Positions 47,710-60,502 of a stretch of DNA of 64,000 nt are shown here, one piece after another; position 1 is the stretch's first letter, and each line of letters opens with the position of its first letter. The stretch covers positions 1 through 64,000 of the forward strand of contig UZAN01039692.1 in NCBI GenBank assembly GCA_900618425.1, read 5' to 3'. The stretch is from Echinostoma caproni (lineage: Eukaryota > Platyhelminthes > Trematoda > Plagiorchiida > Echinostomatidae). The notes under the pieces are model-generated. The model was not told where the DNA came from. It did not search any database and saw only the letters and a list, made by a program, of their open reading frames with translations. The position numbers were made by a program, and so were the translations under genes.

Positions 47710-50700
47710 TGTGTATGCAATTATGCAAGAGTAAATGATTAACTGTAAGTAAATGATTATCTGATGTCCAATTTAGTCAATTTTGTACAAAAATTACCTA
47801 TAGAACTTCACGATAATTGATATTCAAATGTATCGTGGTTAGCTTTGCGATCAGTTTCATCATTCAATCAGAAAAAAAGAAAAATCTACTGCTGGCTTCG
47901 TTCTTGCCAAAACCATCCAAAGATATCTATGACACACAGATCGTGTTGAAGTCAACCGGTTCAGTTAGGATAAATAATGACTGTGTTCATTAGATTTTCA
48001 AATGTCTTTTGTCATCATAAGTGCTTAAAACAAATACACGCATCTGTAAAGCTTCTCCATCCGTTACTCTCAAATAAAATGTTTTAACTAATTATTCTTT
48101 TGTTACGCTAACAGTAGTATGCTAACCAACGAAGCGAGGAAGTGTAAAACTGGTTTCCTTGTCTGTTGATGCGTCAGTCTAATACAATTCCAAAAGCTAT
48201 ACTATCCGAAACAATTTTCGAATTTCTACTATTTTTGCAATAGACTCGAAGCAAAAATATTGCTATGCTTCCGCATTTAGCTCACCCGTTGTCCGCTCTT
48301 GTCTGCACTCTTTTGATTTAAAAAATGACGTTGATTCGGCACAAAACCCAATAACTACAGAAAAGCTGTATGAAATGCCATAGAATTTAGTTAATAAAAC
48401 ACGCAACATATTTTGTTATGTGCATTCAATATGCATCAGTTGTACCTGAAGGTGTAGACTGTGACAGTAATACATTTATCACACACACACACACAAGTCA
48501 TGTACAGATTTTTGTTGTTCAATGACGCAAGCGATTCTAGGGCTGTCCGAGTCCTTGAAATCAGTTTTTTTACCAAGCCAGTTTTGTGAATCACCTTGAA
48601 CGGAAACTGTTTCTCATGGTTTGATTGTCTAACTATATGTACATTTGCGTTTACCATCTGAGTTAAATATGAAGACCAAGGTACACCTGTGTCACTAAAA
48701 AAACGCTGGATAGACGATTCACGACTAAACTTGTTTTTGAAGCTGTACAAACAGTCGGTTCTGGACGTCTACGTCCAAGAAGGGCTGGGGAGTTTTCGAA
48801 TATAACCAATTATTCTGGTTGACAGCCGGCGTTCAGTCATTGTGATGTGGTGCTGGCCGCTAGTACATTGAGAAAGATAACTGATTAAATGGAACTAGGT
48901 CGTTGAGTCTGTTTATGTATAGCCAAGTGTTGAGGTGAATAAGCATTTATGCAGCCGGCATATCAGTTGACCCGTGAATGCTGTCGTTCAATGAACGTCA
49001 GCCTAATTTATCATCAATTTACAACCACATACTTGTCAGAAAGTGCAACTCAGTGACATTTTATATGAATGCTTTTGGACCGAAAAACCAGAGCTTTGAC
49101 CCTAGTAGTTTTTATAAAACCTGTCTTCATGGTTTTATGTAACAATATATAAATTATTTGTATGTTATTTAATTTCTGTATTCCATCAGGCAGCGTTCAT
49201 GTAACCGCGGCCCGCCCTCCTGAAAGTACATTGTAGATTTGTATATTGAACAAACATAAAACGAAGTAACAGCGTTTACTATTACGTTATAAAGCTGCTT
49301 ACTCCATCCTTTGTGTAGAACCAAATTAGCTGGAACTAACTCCGAATCGTTCACAACAAATTAACGATAAATGTCACAAATCTCAGTGGTACATGACAGC
49401 AAAATGTTTGATATTAATACTGCCATTGGTTAATAATTACCTACAGCTGACTGGGTTATCAAAACATGCAGACGTTACCAGTAAACACACTGCTGTGTAC
49501 CATTGAAATTATCTCATTATTCTCCTCTGTGATATGTACTAAACATAATTCATTGGTCACACCGGAGGATAGAAAAGATATTTTATTTAGTTAGAAACGA
49601 TATTTGAGCCTGGGAACAGCAAGCGAACATTTTGTTTTTTCATTACCTCCATAATTGATTTCACTGTATATCTTTGACTTTGGTTAGCGGGAAATGTCTG
49701 CTAGTAGAACAAGCGTTCACTGACGTTATTTCTTAAGGAATTTCTTCATTCATTCAGTTAGTTCATGAGTGCGATACCGTTCGAAATACCAAAAACATGA
49801 TTTTGTTGAAGTGCGAAACTAAGAAATAACAGATTTCTATAGATTACCCATAAATTTGTGAAATTTTAATATGCGTCAAACAGTTCACCAGAGGTTAACT
49901 GTTAGGTGCAGTGTAAAAGAAAATAGGTTTTCGAGGAACATTTTCCCGGTCTTTTGCTTTTTATTTTCAGTCAGGAATAGCCATTTCGTAAGTTAAAGCA
50001 CAAACCTACCTAACTTAACAGATCTACTCAAAACCTGATTTTGCGGAAGTGGTACAAATTGGCATTGTCAGGGATCTCGTTACTTTTCATAAAAGAATAT
50101 GACTACCTGTACTCAGTTACACTACATATTAAGACAGCAGCTTGAAAAATTACTTCCAGTGTCAGTGGAATGAACCTATTAGGCAACTTTTCATCTCAAA
50201 CGTTTTGGATAGGTACTAATGCATATAGGATGAATTCCGTAGGAAATATATAAGAAATTATTTTTTACGCTCGCGTCCAGAAAATTAGTTCCGGGAAACG
50301 TGTCAGTAGAAAGGATGACACATTATGTTATGTTTGGCTTGAAGTTCATTAGAGTTGACCAATGACGCAATTTGTCAGCATGAAAAATGATAACCTTCTT
50401 ATCTAATGTCTCCTCATTGAATCCTACAGGCGTCTTCATATTAGATCTAATTGCACCACTGGAGTGTTAGGAAAGTTTTCGAGGCCAGTTTCATCACAAA
50501 ATTCGGCACAATGTGAGATTCAAGCTGGTAGATGGTATCTTTTGAACTTTTCTCTTAGACGTTTAATCCTACTGCATTATTTTCTAAAAAAACCGATATC
50601 ATAAATCCAGTGTCACCTAAAGAGCCAACAACAGAAAGAACATCTGCGTAGGGTATACAACTGTGATCCATGTAATCCTTGATGAGCTATTTAGAAATTT

Positions 50701-51855
50701 TTTCTCCCGATTCCGATGTGCCGGTTGTCCGGTATGTTCCAGAAAAGCATGTGCGGTGTGCTGAACTTGTGTAATCCAACTGAGAGTCACCTCATCCAAT
50801 CGGATGCTAATCGGCATCAGGTGAATGTCCGTACTAGTTTAGGTTAAGTATTCACTTTTACCGTCTTAGGCGCATAAAACCAGTAATGCTCCTTACTTAA
50901 CCTCGCTGTATGGTTGGTATGGAGCGCTGTGATTTTGATGTTTCGTTTTCGCGATATTTTGACAAGTACAGCCAATAAATCTCAAAGTTGACAACAGTTA
51001 TACACTGAACACTGAGAAAATTATATAATCTTATTAGTAATAAAACATTCAAACCGTTAACATATATCCGTAGTCACGTTTGGTTATTTATAGATTCATA
51101 AGACTCACTCTGCTATACAGCAGAGAAGCTTAAATTATTCACACGAGTTGTCAAATCTGAGTCCATTGTTGTTTCAACCTCATTCAAGTTAGAAAAAGTT
51201 GGAAAGTGAAACGTGAATAACAAACAAGCGTGTTCTCTCATGGCATTTTCTCCATAATTCATGATGTGTTGCGGTCGGTCTGCATGCGCGAGGATTGACT
51301 ACACCGCCATGGCGCTTCGTATTAGTTCGATGTCTCTGAGTGACAGACGTGCTGTGTGCCAACTTGTTCCTACCGCCTTTCCAAGTGACAGAATTATTTT
51401 GGTTCATGTTTAACATGGTTAACAATATCAAATGTGAATAATGGAATAACCCAGCACCTTGGAATAAACAAGTGCATTTCTCGTGTCCATTCCAGTTTTA
51501 CTTATTGCTTTCAGTCTTACATGTGGCTCATAGTTGAACCGCAAGTGCTAGTCACATGAGGCATTTTTTCAAACGGATTCGTGAACAGCGTCCAGCGTAA
51601 CTGACTAGTGGAACGATTAAGGCACTCAGCACCGCAGTGTTATTGCACCTAGGTTAAATGAATCACACTGAACGTGAAAAAAGTTTACCGCCGTCTATGG
51701 TTAGTTCGTGGATTATTATCAAAGCAGGTTCGCTGTCGAATACTAGCCACAACAGAAGCGGTTGGGAATACGTTTACACAATCCCTCTCTGTGTGTAATA
51801 AAATATTTGTAAGCGAGCTTACGTCCCTCTGACCTATTCCCACTCACCGCATCAC
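47710..51855. other. Non-coding region; no gene recognised
   Basis: The region contains a CA microsatellite at 48480. No supported gene, ribozyme or LINE sequence is seen. Near 51595-51665 there is a vague tRNA-like pattern (GACTAGTGGAACG ... CCTAGGTTAAATGAATC), too decayed to call. Confidence 0.5.
48480..48495. repeat. CA microsatellite
   Basis: Eight consecutive CA dinucleotides. Confidence 0.9.
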
Positions 51856-51859
51856 GGGT

Positions 51860-52750
51860 AACCTCGTTGATCGTATGAGTGGACGAACCGGTCGACGATG
51901 CTTCGATCAAATATTCACTCTCTGACAGCTGCTAGATCACCGCAATGCCAACGATCATTGTTTTCTCAGACATCCGCGCAGCCTTCGACATCCTTTAATG
52001 GACCGCAATATGGAACTGTTTGTTGGGGAAACGGCATACCTGAGAAGTATATGTCGAGGCTCAGAGAGTCAGATATTTATACTTTAGGTCAGGCTGGGGA
52101 ATATGGTTAGCTTACATCACCCTTTGCGGTATCCATTGGAGTTCAACAGGGTTGCCCTATATCTCCAATTTTCCTCACCTTCTTCTCTCGAATTACTTCT
52201 TCGGTCTATCAAATGGTGGAGTAGAATTCCTCCCAGGAAACAGAGTTCTTGACTTAGAGTATACTGATGAAACCACCCTTTTTAATGACGGCATATGGAC
52301 AGTCCAAGAAGCTTTATTCAACTTGAAGTTCTGGGTACCCAAGACTGATATGCTTTTCACCATCATAGTGCAAAATGTTTGTTGAAATCTGGCAAGAGCC
52401 TATGCCAGCACTCGCCCACCGTGATTATCAGTTGAAAGTGTTTGAGAGCTGTACGTATCTCGGGAGTTTAATCTCGACTGGAGATTGTGGTTAGGAGGAG
52501 TTCGCATCAGGAATAAGCTATGGCAGCTTTTTGTTCACCTGAGATACTGTGGCGCCGCCATAACATCCGACTGTCCCTTAAGAGAAGGATGTACATCGCG
52601 GCGGGTCGTAATGTTCTGCCTTACGGTTGTGAACCCTGGTTCCCCCGCGTTGAGGATGCTAATCGACTATCTGTATTCGACTAATGATGCATCCAGTGCA
52701 TTGCCCGTGCGTGGTTTGGACATTAATTGAGCAATTACGAGGTTCTTCGT
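51860..52750 (+). mobile_element. Decayed non-LTR retrotransposon (LINE), reverse transcriptase region
   Basis: Blocks of an RT domain appear in order but in shifting frames with stops. They are GRTGRRCFDQIFTL (ending 51922), FSDIRAAFDIL (51963-51995), GVQQGCPISP (52138-52167), NGGVEFLPGNRVLDLEYTDE (ending 52271), CTYLGSLISTG (52450-52482) and PYGCEPWFPRVED to RLSVFD (about 52620-52680). These match the palm motifs of fluke CR1/RTE-like LINE polymerases. The catalytic Y-x-D-D is replaced by YTDE, so the second aspartate is lost. The protein would have copied LINE RNA into DNA at the insertion site. This copy is dead because of frameshifts, stops and the active-site change. No endonuclease domain is visible upstream, consistent with 5' truncation. 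Confidence 0.85.
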
Positions 52751-52985
52751 TATGTGTTGGTGCGCATATTCGTTCTGCAAAAGAACTAGTCACCTTATTC
52801 CACCAAAAAACAAACAAACAAAACAAAAAATGTTATTCGTGTTTATCACTGTAATTGTCGGACCCTATTTCTCTTTGTTTTGTATACCAACCCTTACACT
52901 CTCTGCTATCTTTGTTGTTGTGTTCATATCATGCTTGTTCGCATACCGGTGATAAATATATACTTAAATGTATATATGATAAATA
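52751..52985 (+). other. Probable LINE 3' flank/tail
   Basis: After the last recognisable RT-derived peptide come a run of CAAACAAACAAAAC-type sequence (52806-52829), a T-rich stretch, and then ATAAATAAATG at about 52980, the type of A-rich end seen on LINEs. The exact end of the element cannot be fixed. Confidence 0.3.
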
Positions 52986-52989
52986 AATG

Positions 52990-55900
52990 AAACGAGAGTA
53001 GAAATACCAAATAACTTTGAAGATTTTATATAAACCTATTTTCTGTTAGAAATCCAATTAGATATCAGCAGTGCTCGTTTCACTCGACCCTTCAAAAGCT
53101 GAGAAACTGGAGCACCATAATCTTGAGTTTAAACGCCATCATTATTCGAACATTCATGAAGGAAGCATACTACTGTTTTTCTATGATTTAATCCAACCTA
53201 TACCGGATATTCCTCAGGTGTAAGGGCTTCAAACTGTGTCACGCTTGTTTGCTTATTGATCATTTTAAAATCATGGCCTGTTTCGCGCTAGTCTTAGAAA
53301 AGCTATTTGTATTATTCATCGATACTATCACGTGGCATTTTACATTACTGGGAGCAGAGCAAAATAGAGAATAAAGTGAATAGTACTAACCGTTTTTGTG
53401 TGGATGTCTGACATCTTACTCAACAAAGGTGTTCGATGAATCCCTTCCTCCAAGAAATTGCCATCTAAGTTTAGATATATTACTGATTGTTAGATAACAT
53501 TTCCAGTGCATCTTTAAGTAAGCTTGCTACAAAATCTGTGTATTTATTCATTAGATAAATACTACAGCTATGAACTCTCAAATTGGCCGTGCAAGTTCAG
53601 CTGTTTATTTGCTTGAGTTTACTTGCCACGGCAAAAAGCAACACCATGATAACTCCAGGTTCCATCCCATGAATAAGCATGTTTAACAATCCAAAGGAAC
53701 TCACAAAATTTGAATGTCAATCCTAGTTTTGTAATAGCTTCCATGTAACTGAAACAAAAGAACTTTCCAAGACAATCACGGATTATGCATGCAACTTATA
53801 GGTAATACGAGAATAATTGTAATTTATATTACTCAATAACGTGAAATTCTTCAATTCGCAAACGTGCTATTCATGGCACTGGTAACGGACCGGCTTAAGT
53901 TAATCTATTGATATTAGTACAAATGAAACCAGACAGACTTTTCCAACTCACGTTTCATCGCTGGTCAGACACGAACAACACTTACACGTCCTACCGCTTG
54001 CTGTGATCGCTTCATGACTTCTGCCTCAGTGGTGCACCCGCATAGGTTTGGTGACATAAATCAGAGGTCAAAGTATCCGTTACTGTGCGCCAGGGGTTAC
54101 CAGTCAAAACCGAAGTTGATAGACACCAAACAACTATGAAACCGTATTAAAACTATGACTGCAAATGGTAAACTGGTGCTGCTGAAATGGATTCAATTTG
54201 ACAGACAAGCATGTTTTCTGTAAACCATGGGTATGCTGATATATTACCTGCATTTTATGCTCAAGGGGTGGCGACGATCTTCTTAGCAATATATTTGATG
54301 TTTTATGAAACACGCGATTGGCAAACAGTCCGTAAGTAGATCCATTATGAATGGTTTCCCGTTTTTTGTTTCCGGTTCACATGTAATTTCTTTTAAATAT
54401 TTTCTCTTTCCACCTAACATTAGATGCTTCATTTATTTTCTGAAACAGCTTTGCTAATATAATTATGCTCTTTCTTTCTATACTCAGAGATCAGTTTTTT
54501 ATTGTTGCCAATTTGAAATACAAAAACCTTCCACAGACATCATTTTTCCATTTGACATAGAAACCGAACATGATGGGAGATGATGGTATGCCAAGGGCTG
54601 CGTGCATTACTCAGGTTAAGTACACAGATAAATTTCCTTAAATTCCCTCATTCGAGAACAGCCAGAAGACAGACATTTGTATGCCTGTTTTAACCACTAC
54701 ACCACTTATAGCAGCGAGGTTTCATATTATTGTTTAATAGTATTATTATGCCCAGCTTAAGCATGGTTTGACCGCTGTTTTTAAAAACCCTACCTACAGG
54801 AACGCAGCTTCAACGGTAACTAGCATTAAATTTGAACGATTTATTTCCCTATAGGAGGCGTCAGTTGTTAGCGCTCAGTCTAACTGAAATGGCGAAGATG
54901 TGTCAATCAAGAGAAATAACACGAAGAGGAATACAAAATGTAACCTTCTAGACGATTTTGATAGAAAGACACCTACTGAGTCGTGATCGTTGAGACGACC
55001 AGGCAGAAAGCCTTATAAGTGATAAAAATGCTTTTCCAACGCAATAGACAAGGTAGGCGAAATCCGATCAATACTTGTCCTTCTGGAATATTCTTACTTT
55101 GATCCTTGATTTCACGAAAACATTTTTCTAGTTATTCTTCGAAAGAGAATAAATGGTTCTGTCAGCGATCAATGGGGGAACAACGATTGTTAGATACAGC
55201 CAATCGGATTTCATATTCTAGTTATTGCATTTATATATTTAGGAAAACTACCAATCATCCGTTTCTTTAATAATTCAGCGAACAAGTTGTTCCGCCGCAT
55301 TTATCATTTCGGACTCCATTCTTCTTCCTGATTCAAGATTTTTCGGTATCTTTTGATGCTATGTTAGCAATGATAAGGAATAGGTTTTAAATAGTTCATT
55401 AAAAGTGCACTTCAGATTATTCTTTTGTGATCTTCATCACTGAAGAACCGGCATTGCGGTTAAGGATGTGTATTCTTGTCATCACTTAGGTCGATTGCCT
55501 TAATTTTTTTCACTTATGCACAACTGCTTACCTGACTGACTCTAGGTACCCAGGTCAAAGAACCGGATTCGAATCTCCAAAGGTGATGTGTGCCAGAAAG
55601 GTGTACTTATACTACTCTAGATTGTTGCTAAAAACCTACAGTCATCGGGTATTAACCTAAGGGCGAATAAATGTTTTCAAATCCATTCGCTTTAAGTTTT
55701 TACTCAATTGAATTCCACCCACTTCAATGAGAACCAGTTTGGGGACCACTGGAAATATTTGCTCTGTCACTAACCTCAAACGGGATCCTTCACAATGACC
55801 ATCACATCACGATTCAAATGCGTCAGGAAATTCTGTGGTCATGATCAATCACATGCGGTGGCCTCACAAGTGTAGTCGTCTATACAATCAAACATTAATG

Positions 55901-58180
55901 CCGTTGCAAACAACTGAGCACATATGACAACGTACATTGTGTACAGGATATCCCCGAATACTCACTGGCAATGTTTGCCGAATGATTTCAGTGAAATTCT
56001 GTAAAAGACTTATACTGTTCACATGTTTAACAAAGTGCTAAACTTGTACCCTACAGTAAATCAGGGTTCAGGAGCCGTCTTCAACACGGAACCGTTTTCG
56101 ATCGGTTACAGTTTTTGCTTTAGAAGAATTCAGAGTCAAAAAGCAATCCCGATCTGGATGATGGACTTGTAGAGAAGACATGACAGTCTTCTCGGGAGTA
56201 TGCTTTTCAGCGGGGAGGAATACTTTTCTGTATTGAAAAGGAAAAGTCCCTCACAAAGTATTTTAGTTTTATCAAGCAAAACAAATTGTAGATTCAACCA
56301 CTTGCTATCCTTCATCCCTAATCAGCTCATCTTGAGCTTCCATCAAAAGGTTAGATACAGCCAATGCACGTACACCAAATTGCAATGGAAATGCTGTCAG
56401 TTTTCATGTGGATAAAAAACGCAGATTCCACCTGGATTATTACAATTAAATCTTATGATCACAACCGCACGAAAAGATCTAGTTAGTGTCAATTTTTCCA
56501 TCTAGCTTTTTTAAAATATCGAGTTTTGTGAATATTATTTGCGCCCTTTAAATGGTTGCACTTAGAAAACGCTGTCAAAAATAATAAGAGCTTATTAGCA
56601 ATCAAAAACAGAACCAAAAGTGATCTGTGTTTCGCAGTGACGACAATACAAGGAAAAAGCAATGAAGTACCATGTTAGACCTCAACGTGTTTGTTGACAA
56701 AAATCACGCGATATGTATACATCTTTGGATGTAAACTTTCTTAGGTGAAATCATCGTTCCTTCTGCTTGTCGGAAAAGCGCAATCGTGAGTCATCTAACA
56801 GCACCACATCCAGGGTTCTCATTTCGCAAAACATAACTTATCTTGATCCAATACGACTCCAGTATCTCTTAGAATGAGTCGTCTACCTTCAAAAAAGCAG
56901 CGCATACTTATCCAAAAATGCGAGGGCTCAATCAGTCAGATATTCGTTTGTTTAGGTTGTCTAGCTAGTCTACTGAATTAAAAGGAATTTTAGTTGGATA
57001 CAACTATACAAATATATACTAAAATAGACGAACATGCGGACGACCATACTACTGTTGCGATCAATATTACTTCATGTTGTTTCACGACATGAGAGCAAGT
57101 GCACTGAGAAAATAAGATCCATATTCTTGAAGTATACAACAACTGTTCGTGCTTTTCATCGACATCCTTTGAAACTTGTAAAATCAATAATGCTCTTTAT
57201 TCCACAATTTTGGACCAAATTTTCAGTGAAAAATGTTTTCTTTTGGCAAATGTAATGTACTCAAAGATAAGATAGTCAATAAACGAGTGGCTGTGGTCAG
57301 GTTGTTGGGTAACAGGATAGACACTTGGAGATCCTGATTTCAAACCAAGGCCACCGTTCACATTCACAATTGATGTATCTAAAAATACAGCCTCTGCATA
57401 ACCACAGCTTCCATCCTGAAATTTCATTGTACGTAACTATGAACAACCAACGAAAAATGTAGTACAAACGGTTAAAAATTCGTTAAAAATTTGCTTCAAA
57501 ATAAAATGAGAGCTCATAGTAAAAGTAGATTCTTCTTATCAGTCGTTTTGGGCCATGATGTAAACTTTGTCAAAGATACAGTGAACAGAAGTAATTAGAC
57601 CCGAGCGTATAGCAAACGCCAGTGAACGGTTTTCAGAAAATCACATAGCTGTTTACATCGTGTTTCTAATCACCTGTTGCGCAAAATCAATGAGCATGTG
57701 ACGCCTCAAAACAGAGCATGCATAACGTGAGTTCAAACGCTGCCACTTGACTTTGGAGGCTGACTTCTGTGGTTTGTTTTACATCAGTTCGACATTGAAA
57801 TGTTACATAGAAAACCCATAGTTCAAATAAGCGTTAGTGCTCCTATACGCTTGTTTGTGAACGCGTGAACTCAAGAAACGCAGTGTTACTCAGTGAGCAA
57901 TTTGCCATTGAATCTGTCTCTTAGATTAATGTTTGGCGTCGGAATTCACGAAATACAAAGTGGCTGCATACATCAGTATTTGTGACGGGGAAGAAATCAG
58001 CCGTAATACTTTGCACATTGCATTATGGAAGGTGTTGTAGCCAGATAAACATTATTTATAGTATAAAATTTCTGGGAGTATTATAATTTTCTATGTAATT
58101 CGATCGGAATCCCTCAGGGTCTTGATAATTGTTCAAATTGCTGTTCGGCAGATTTGAAGTTTTTTATGTCGATTGTAAAA
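52990..58180. other. Non-coding region; no gene recognised
   Basis: No gene is supported. A B-box-like GGATTCGAATC at about 55562-55573 has no clear A box on either strand. The rest is AT-rich sequence. Confidence 0.5.
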
Positions 58181-58183
58181 AAT
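58178..58183 (-). terminator. Pol III oligo-T terminator
   Basis: AAAAAA on the plus strand reads as TTTTTT on the minus strand, shortly after the 3' end of the tRNA-like unit. Such a run is sufficient for Pol III termination in animals. Confidence 0.5.
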
Positions 58184-58187
58184 TCAG

Positions 58188-58269
58188 TAGCCTCCTTAGG
58201 ATTGGAACCCACGCATGGACGCCGCCTATGCTTTGTAAAGGCACGCTCTAACAGCTGAGCTACGAGACC
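58188..58269 (-). tRNA. tRNA-like Pol III gene or pseudogene, isotype unassigned
   Basis: On the minus strand, an 82-base unit opens GGTCTCG and closes GGAGGCT, pairing at six of seven acceptor positions including two G-U pairs. The D arm is canonical: TAGCTCAGCTG is the A box, with GCTC/GAGC pairing. The T arm is GTGGG-TTCCAAT-CCTAA with B box GGTTCCAATCC, and an unpaired A sits at the discriminator position. Downstream, after eight bases, comes a run of six T, a Pol III terminator. The anticodon region is abnormal: either an 11-base loop in a perfect TGCCT/AGGCG stem, or a 7-base loop TTTACAA in a stem with one mismatch. It could be a tRNA pseudogene, a tRNA with a long variable arm, or the head of a SINE. 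Confidence 0.55.
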
Positions 58270-60483
58270 ACACCGATAGCACTGATCTTTTCGTATTCGA
58301 ATTTACCCTTCCTCCATAAGTGTCATGTTTTCAATACCACAAGGTCAAATGAGTTAAAAATGACAGAATTTATACAACTTTGACTGTTTACGTATTGAAC
58401 GCATGTTTGAAACAAAGTTATTTCTCGCTGTAAGAACCTTGCAGCCCATCGGTAATGTTTAAAACTCCAGAATAACTGAAAAACCTCCAAAAAACCATTA
58501 AGTTCACATAGATTGTTAAACCATTTCAGTTCTCTATCTCAGAAAACTGAAAAAAAATTGATTGCGGATAATTGTTGAGAAAACTAATTTGTTAAGTTGT
58601 TAAGGTTACCACCTGACTACTGTATTTCGTTACATTTTCATCATTCAACACTTTGAAGTAAACATTGTAATCACTTTAAATTCACTCTTAAGTGTTTTTC
58701 CCCTTCGGTTTGATTGCTTCAGGACCATGTACATCGACTTCACAATTATACTAGAATGCATCATTTTAATTAGCTCAACAACAATTAGGGAGTATTTTTC
58801 CCGTCTGAATACAAACGGCATTGGAAAGAAAACTTCCGGTCGGAGAGACGGAGCAACGAACTGAAAATGTTTGCCGGTCCACTACAGCCTTATTGGTGGC
58901 GAACCAAAGCAGCAGACAGGACCGTGCTATAAGTGCTGACACAAAATTTCCCACGATCAGTTGCTTTACTAGTGACGCTTCATTGCACTGCTCCATCAAA
59001 TCTTCTGTTTACCTAAATCCACGAGGGATAAAACGCGCCTGTCTATGGTTGCCCATAGCGCCTAATACGGACGTTTCGACAGGGTGCTTTTTGTACATAC
59101 ATTATTCATATTATTCATTCTTAACTGACTATGCTTTTTATGAATCCATTGATACCGCTCACGAAACTCACACACTTGAGAGGAATTGGGCCACAACTAG
59201 TCAAGGGTGTTGAGAAAACTGATAAGAAGAATGTTAGTACAATGCAGAGGGTTTCCAACTAGAGAAAACCCTCCACAACCGTTAAAAAGCTACTGTGTGC
59301 GCTACTGTGTGCCAGGAACCAATGGTCGTTCTGTTACGGGGTAATACTTGAGGAAAGATTTCAATAAACTGGACTTGCTGCAAATGTGGACTACATTACA
59401 AAATGCCGTTTTCCATCGAATCTTTTACATATTTGATCTAGACTGTTCCGCGTATTCTAAACGCAAACATTCCATTTTTCGATGAGCCAGCCACATCCAA
59501 AATGAATCTCGATATGTCGTACACCATATTTTCAAACTCATTATTAGCTCCAGATTGCATCTGCACTTGAAAGGTTTGTTAACGCCTTATTCAAACGCTA
59601 AGGCGATTTGCGTTCCCTGGTACTTGTGTTTATTGGTTTCTGTGTTGCCCTTCTATGCTCGGCTGCTTACCGTTAAAGGGGTCAGGAGAATTCAAATAGA
59701 TGATTATAGTCAAAACTAGTTAATTGAGTAGGAACCATTTAGAGCTAAACGGGGGCGTTGTAGATGATATCGAGATTGGCAATGGTGGTATGCTAAATGT
59801 CTATTGAGCACTAAAATGTATTTTTTTTTGTAAAGCAACATCACAAAGTGAATCACAAATTGGCAGTATGATCATTAATGCAATTGTGGATCACGTTTGA
59901 AAGGTTACCCAAATACCATGTATTTTATTTGTGCACAAACAGGAAAAGTAATATTCAGTAAAACGTGAAGGAATGCACGAGCAGGATATAGAATTATTCA
60001 TTTGGGAGACGGGACTAACATAAACAATTTGTTTGGAAGGGGAGTTCCATTGCTAAAATTATTGACCTGTGATCCATAGCAATGCCCTTATTGAGCTTCA
60101 ATCAGCCTCGGGTTTGGAAATATAATTTGAATGATTGTAATGCCCTGAGTTATGGAGGCGTGCTTCAATCATGCGGGTCCTGTTTGGCATGTAGAGAAAT
60201 AACCTTCATCATCACTATAGCAGATCTGAAAACTTTATTTTATTTATAATAACTATGACGACAATGAAAATCATGCTGATGAGCCGTTTGGAATTTTAGT
60301 TGTAGGCAGTCTTGTGCAGTTTCAATGCATACAAAGTTTTCAGGAAGTTATTTGTAGAAAATTATAAAACCCTACTGTTTCTCAGTCATGGTCAAAACTA
60401 CCCAACACATCATTACGACTATTTGCCTAGTCCACAGGAAGCACTCTCCTCAATCCCACCGCCTGGGTTGTCCTAAATATACA

Positions 60484-60502
60484 CATGAAATAAATAAATA
60501 CA
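60484..60502. repeat. AAAT simple repeat, possible retroposon tail
   Basis: CATGAAATAAATAAATA, the same opening word as at 41790. No element body is recognisable upstream. Confidence 0.4.

Noticed and set aside
55540..55580. B-box-like GGATTCGAATC as a tRNA gene
   Set aside because: The motif is palindromic, so the strand is ambiguous, and neither side has an A box or a paired acceptor stem.
60275..60300. Plus-strand CTGATGAGCCGTTTGG as a hammerhead
   Set aside because: GAAA is replaced by GAATTTT and no helix I partner exists.
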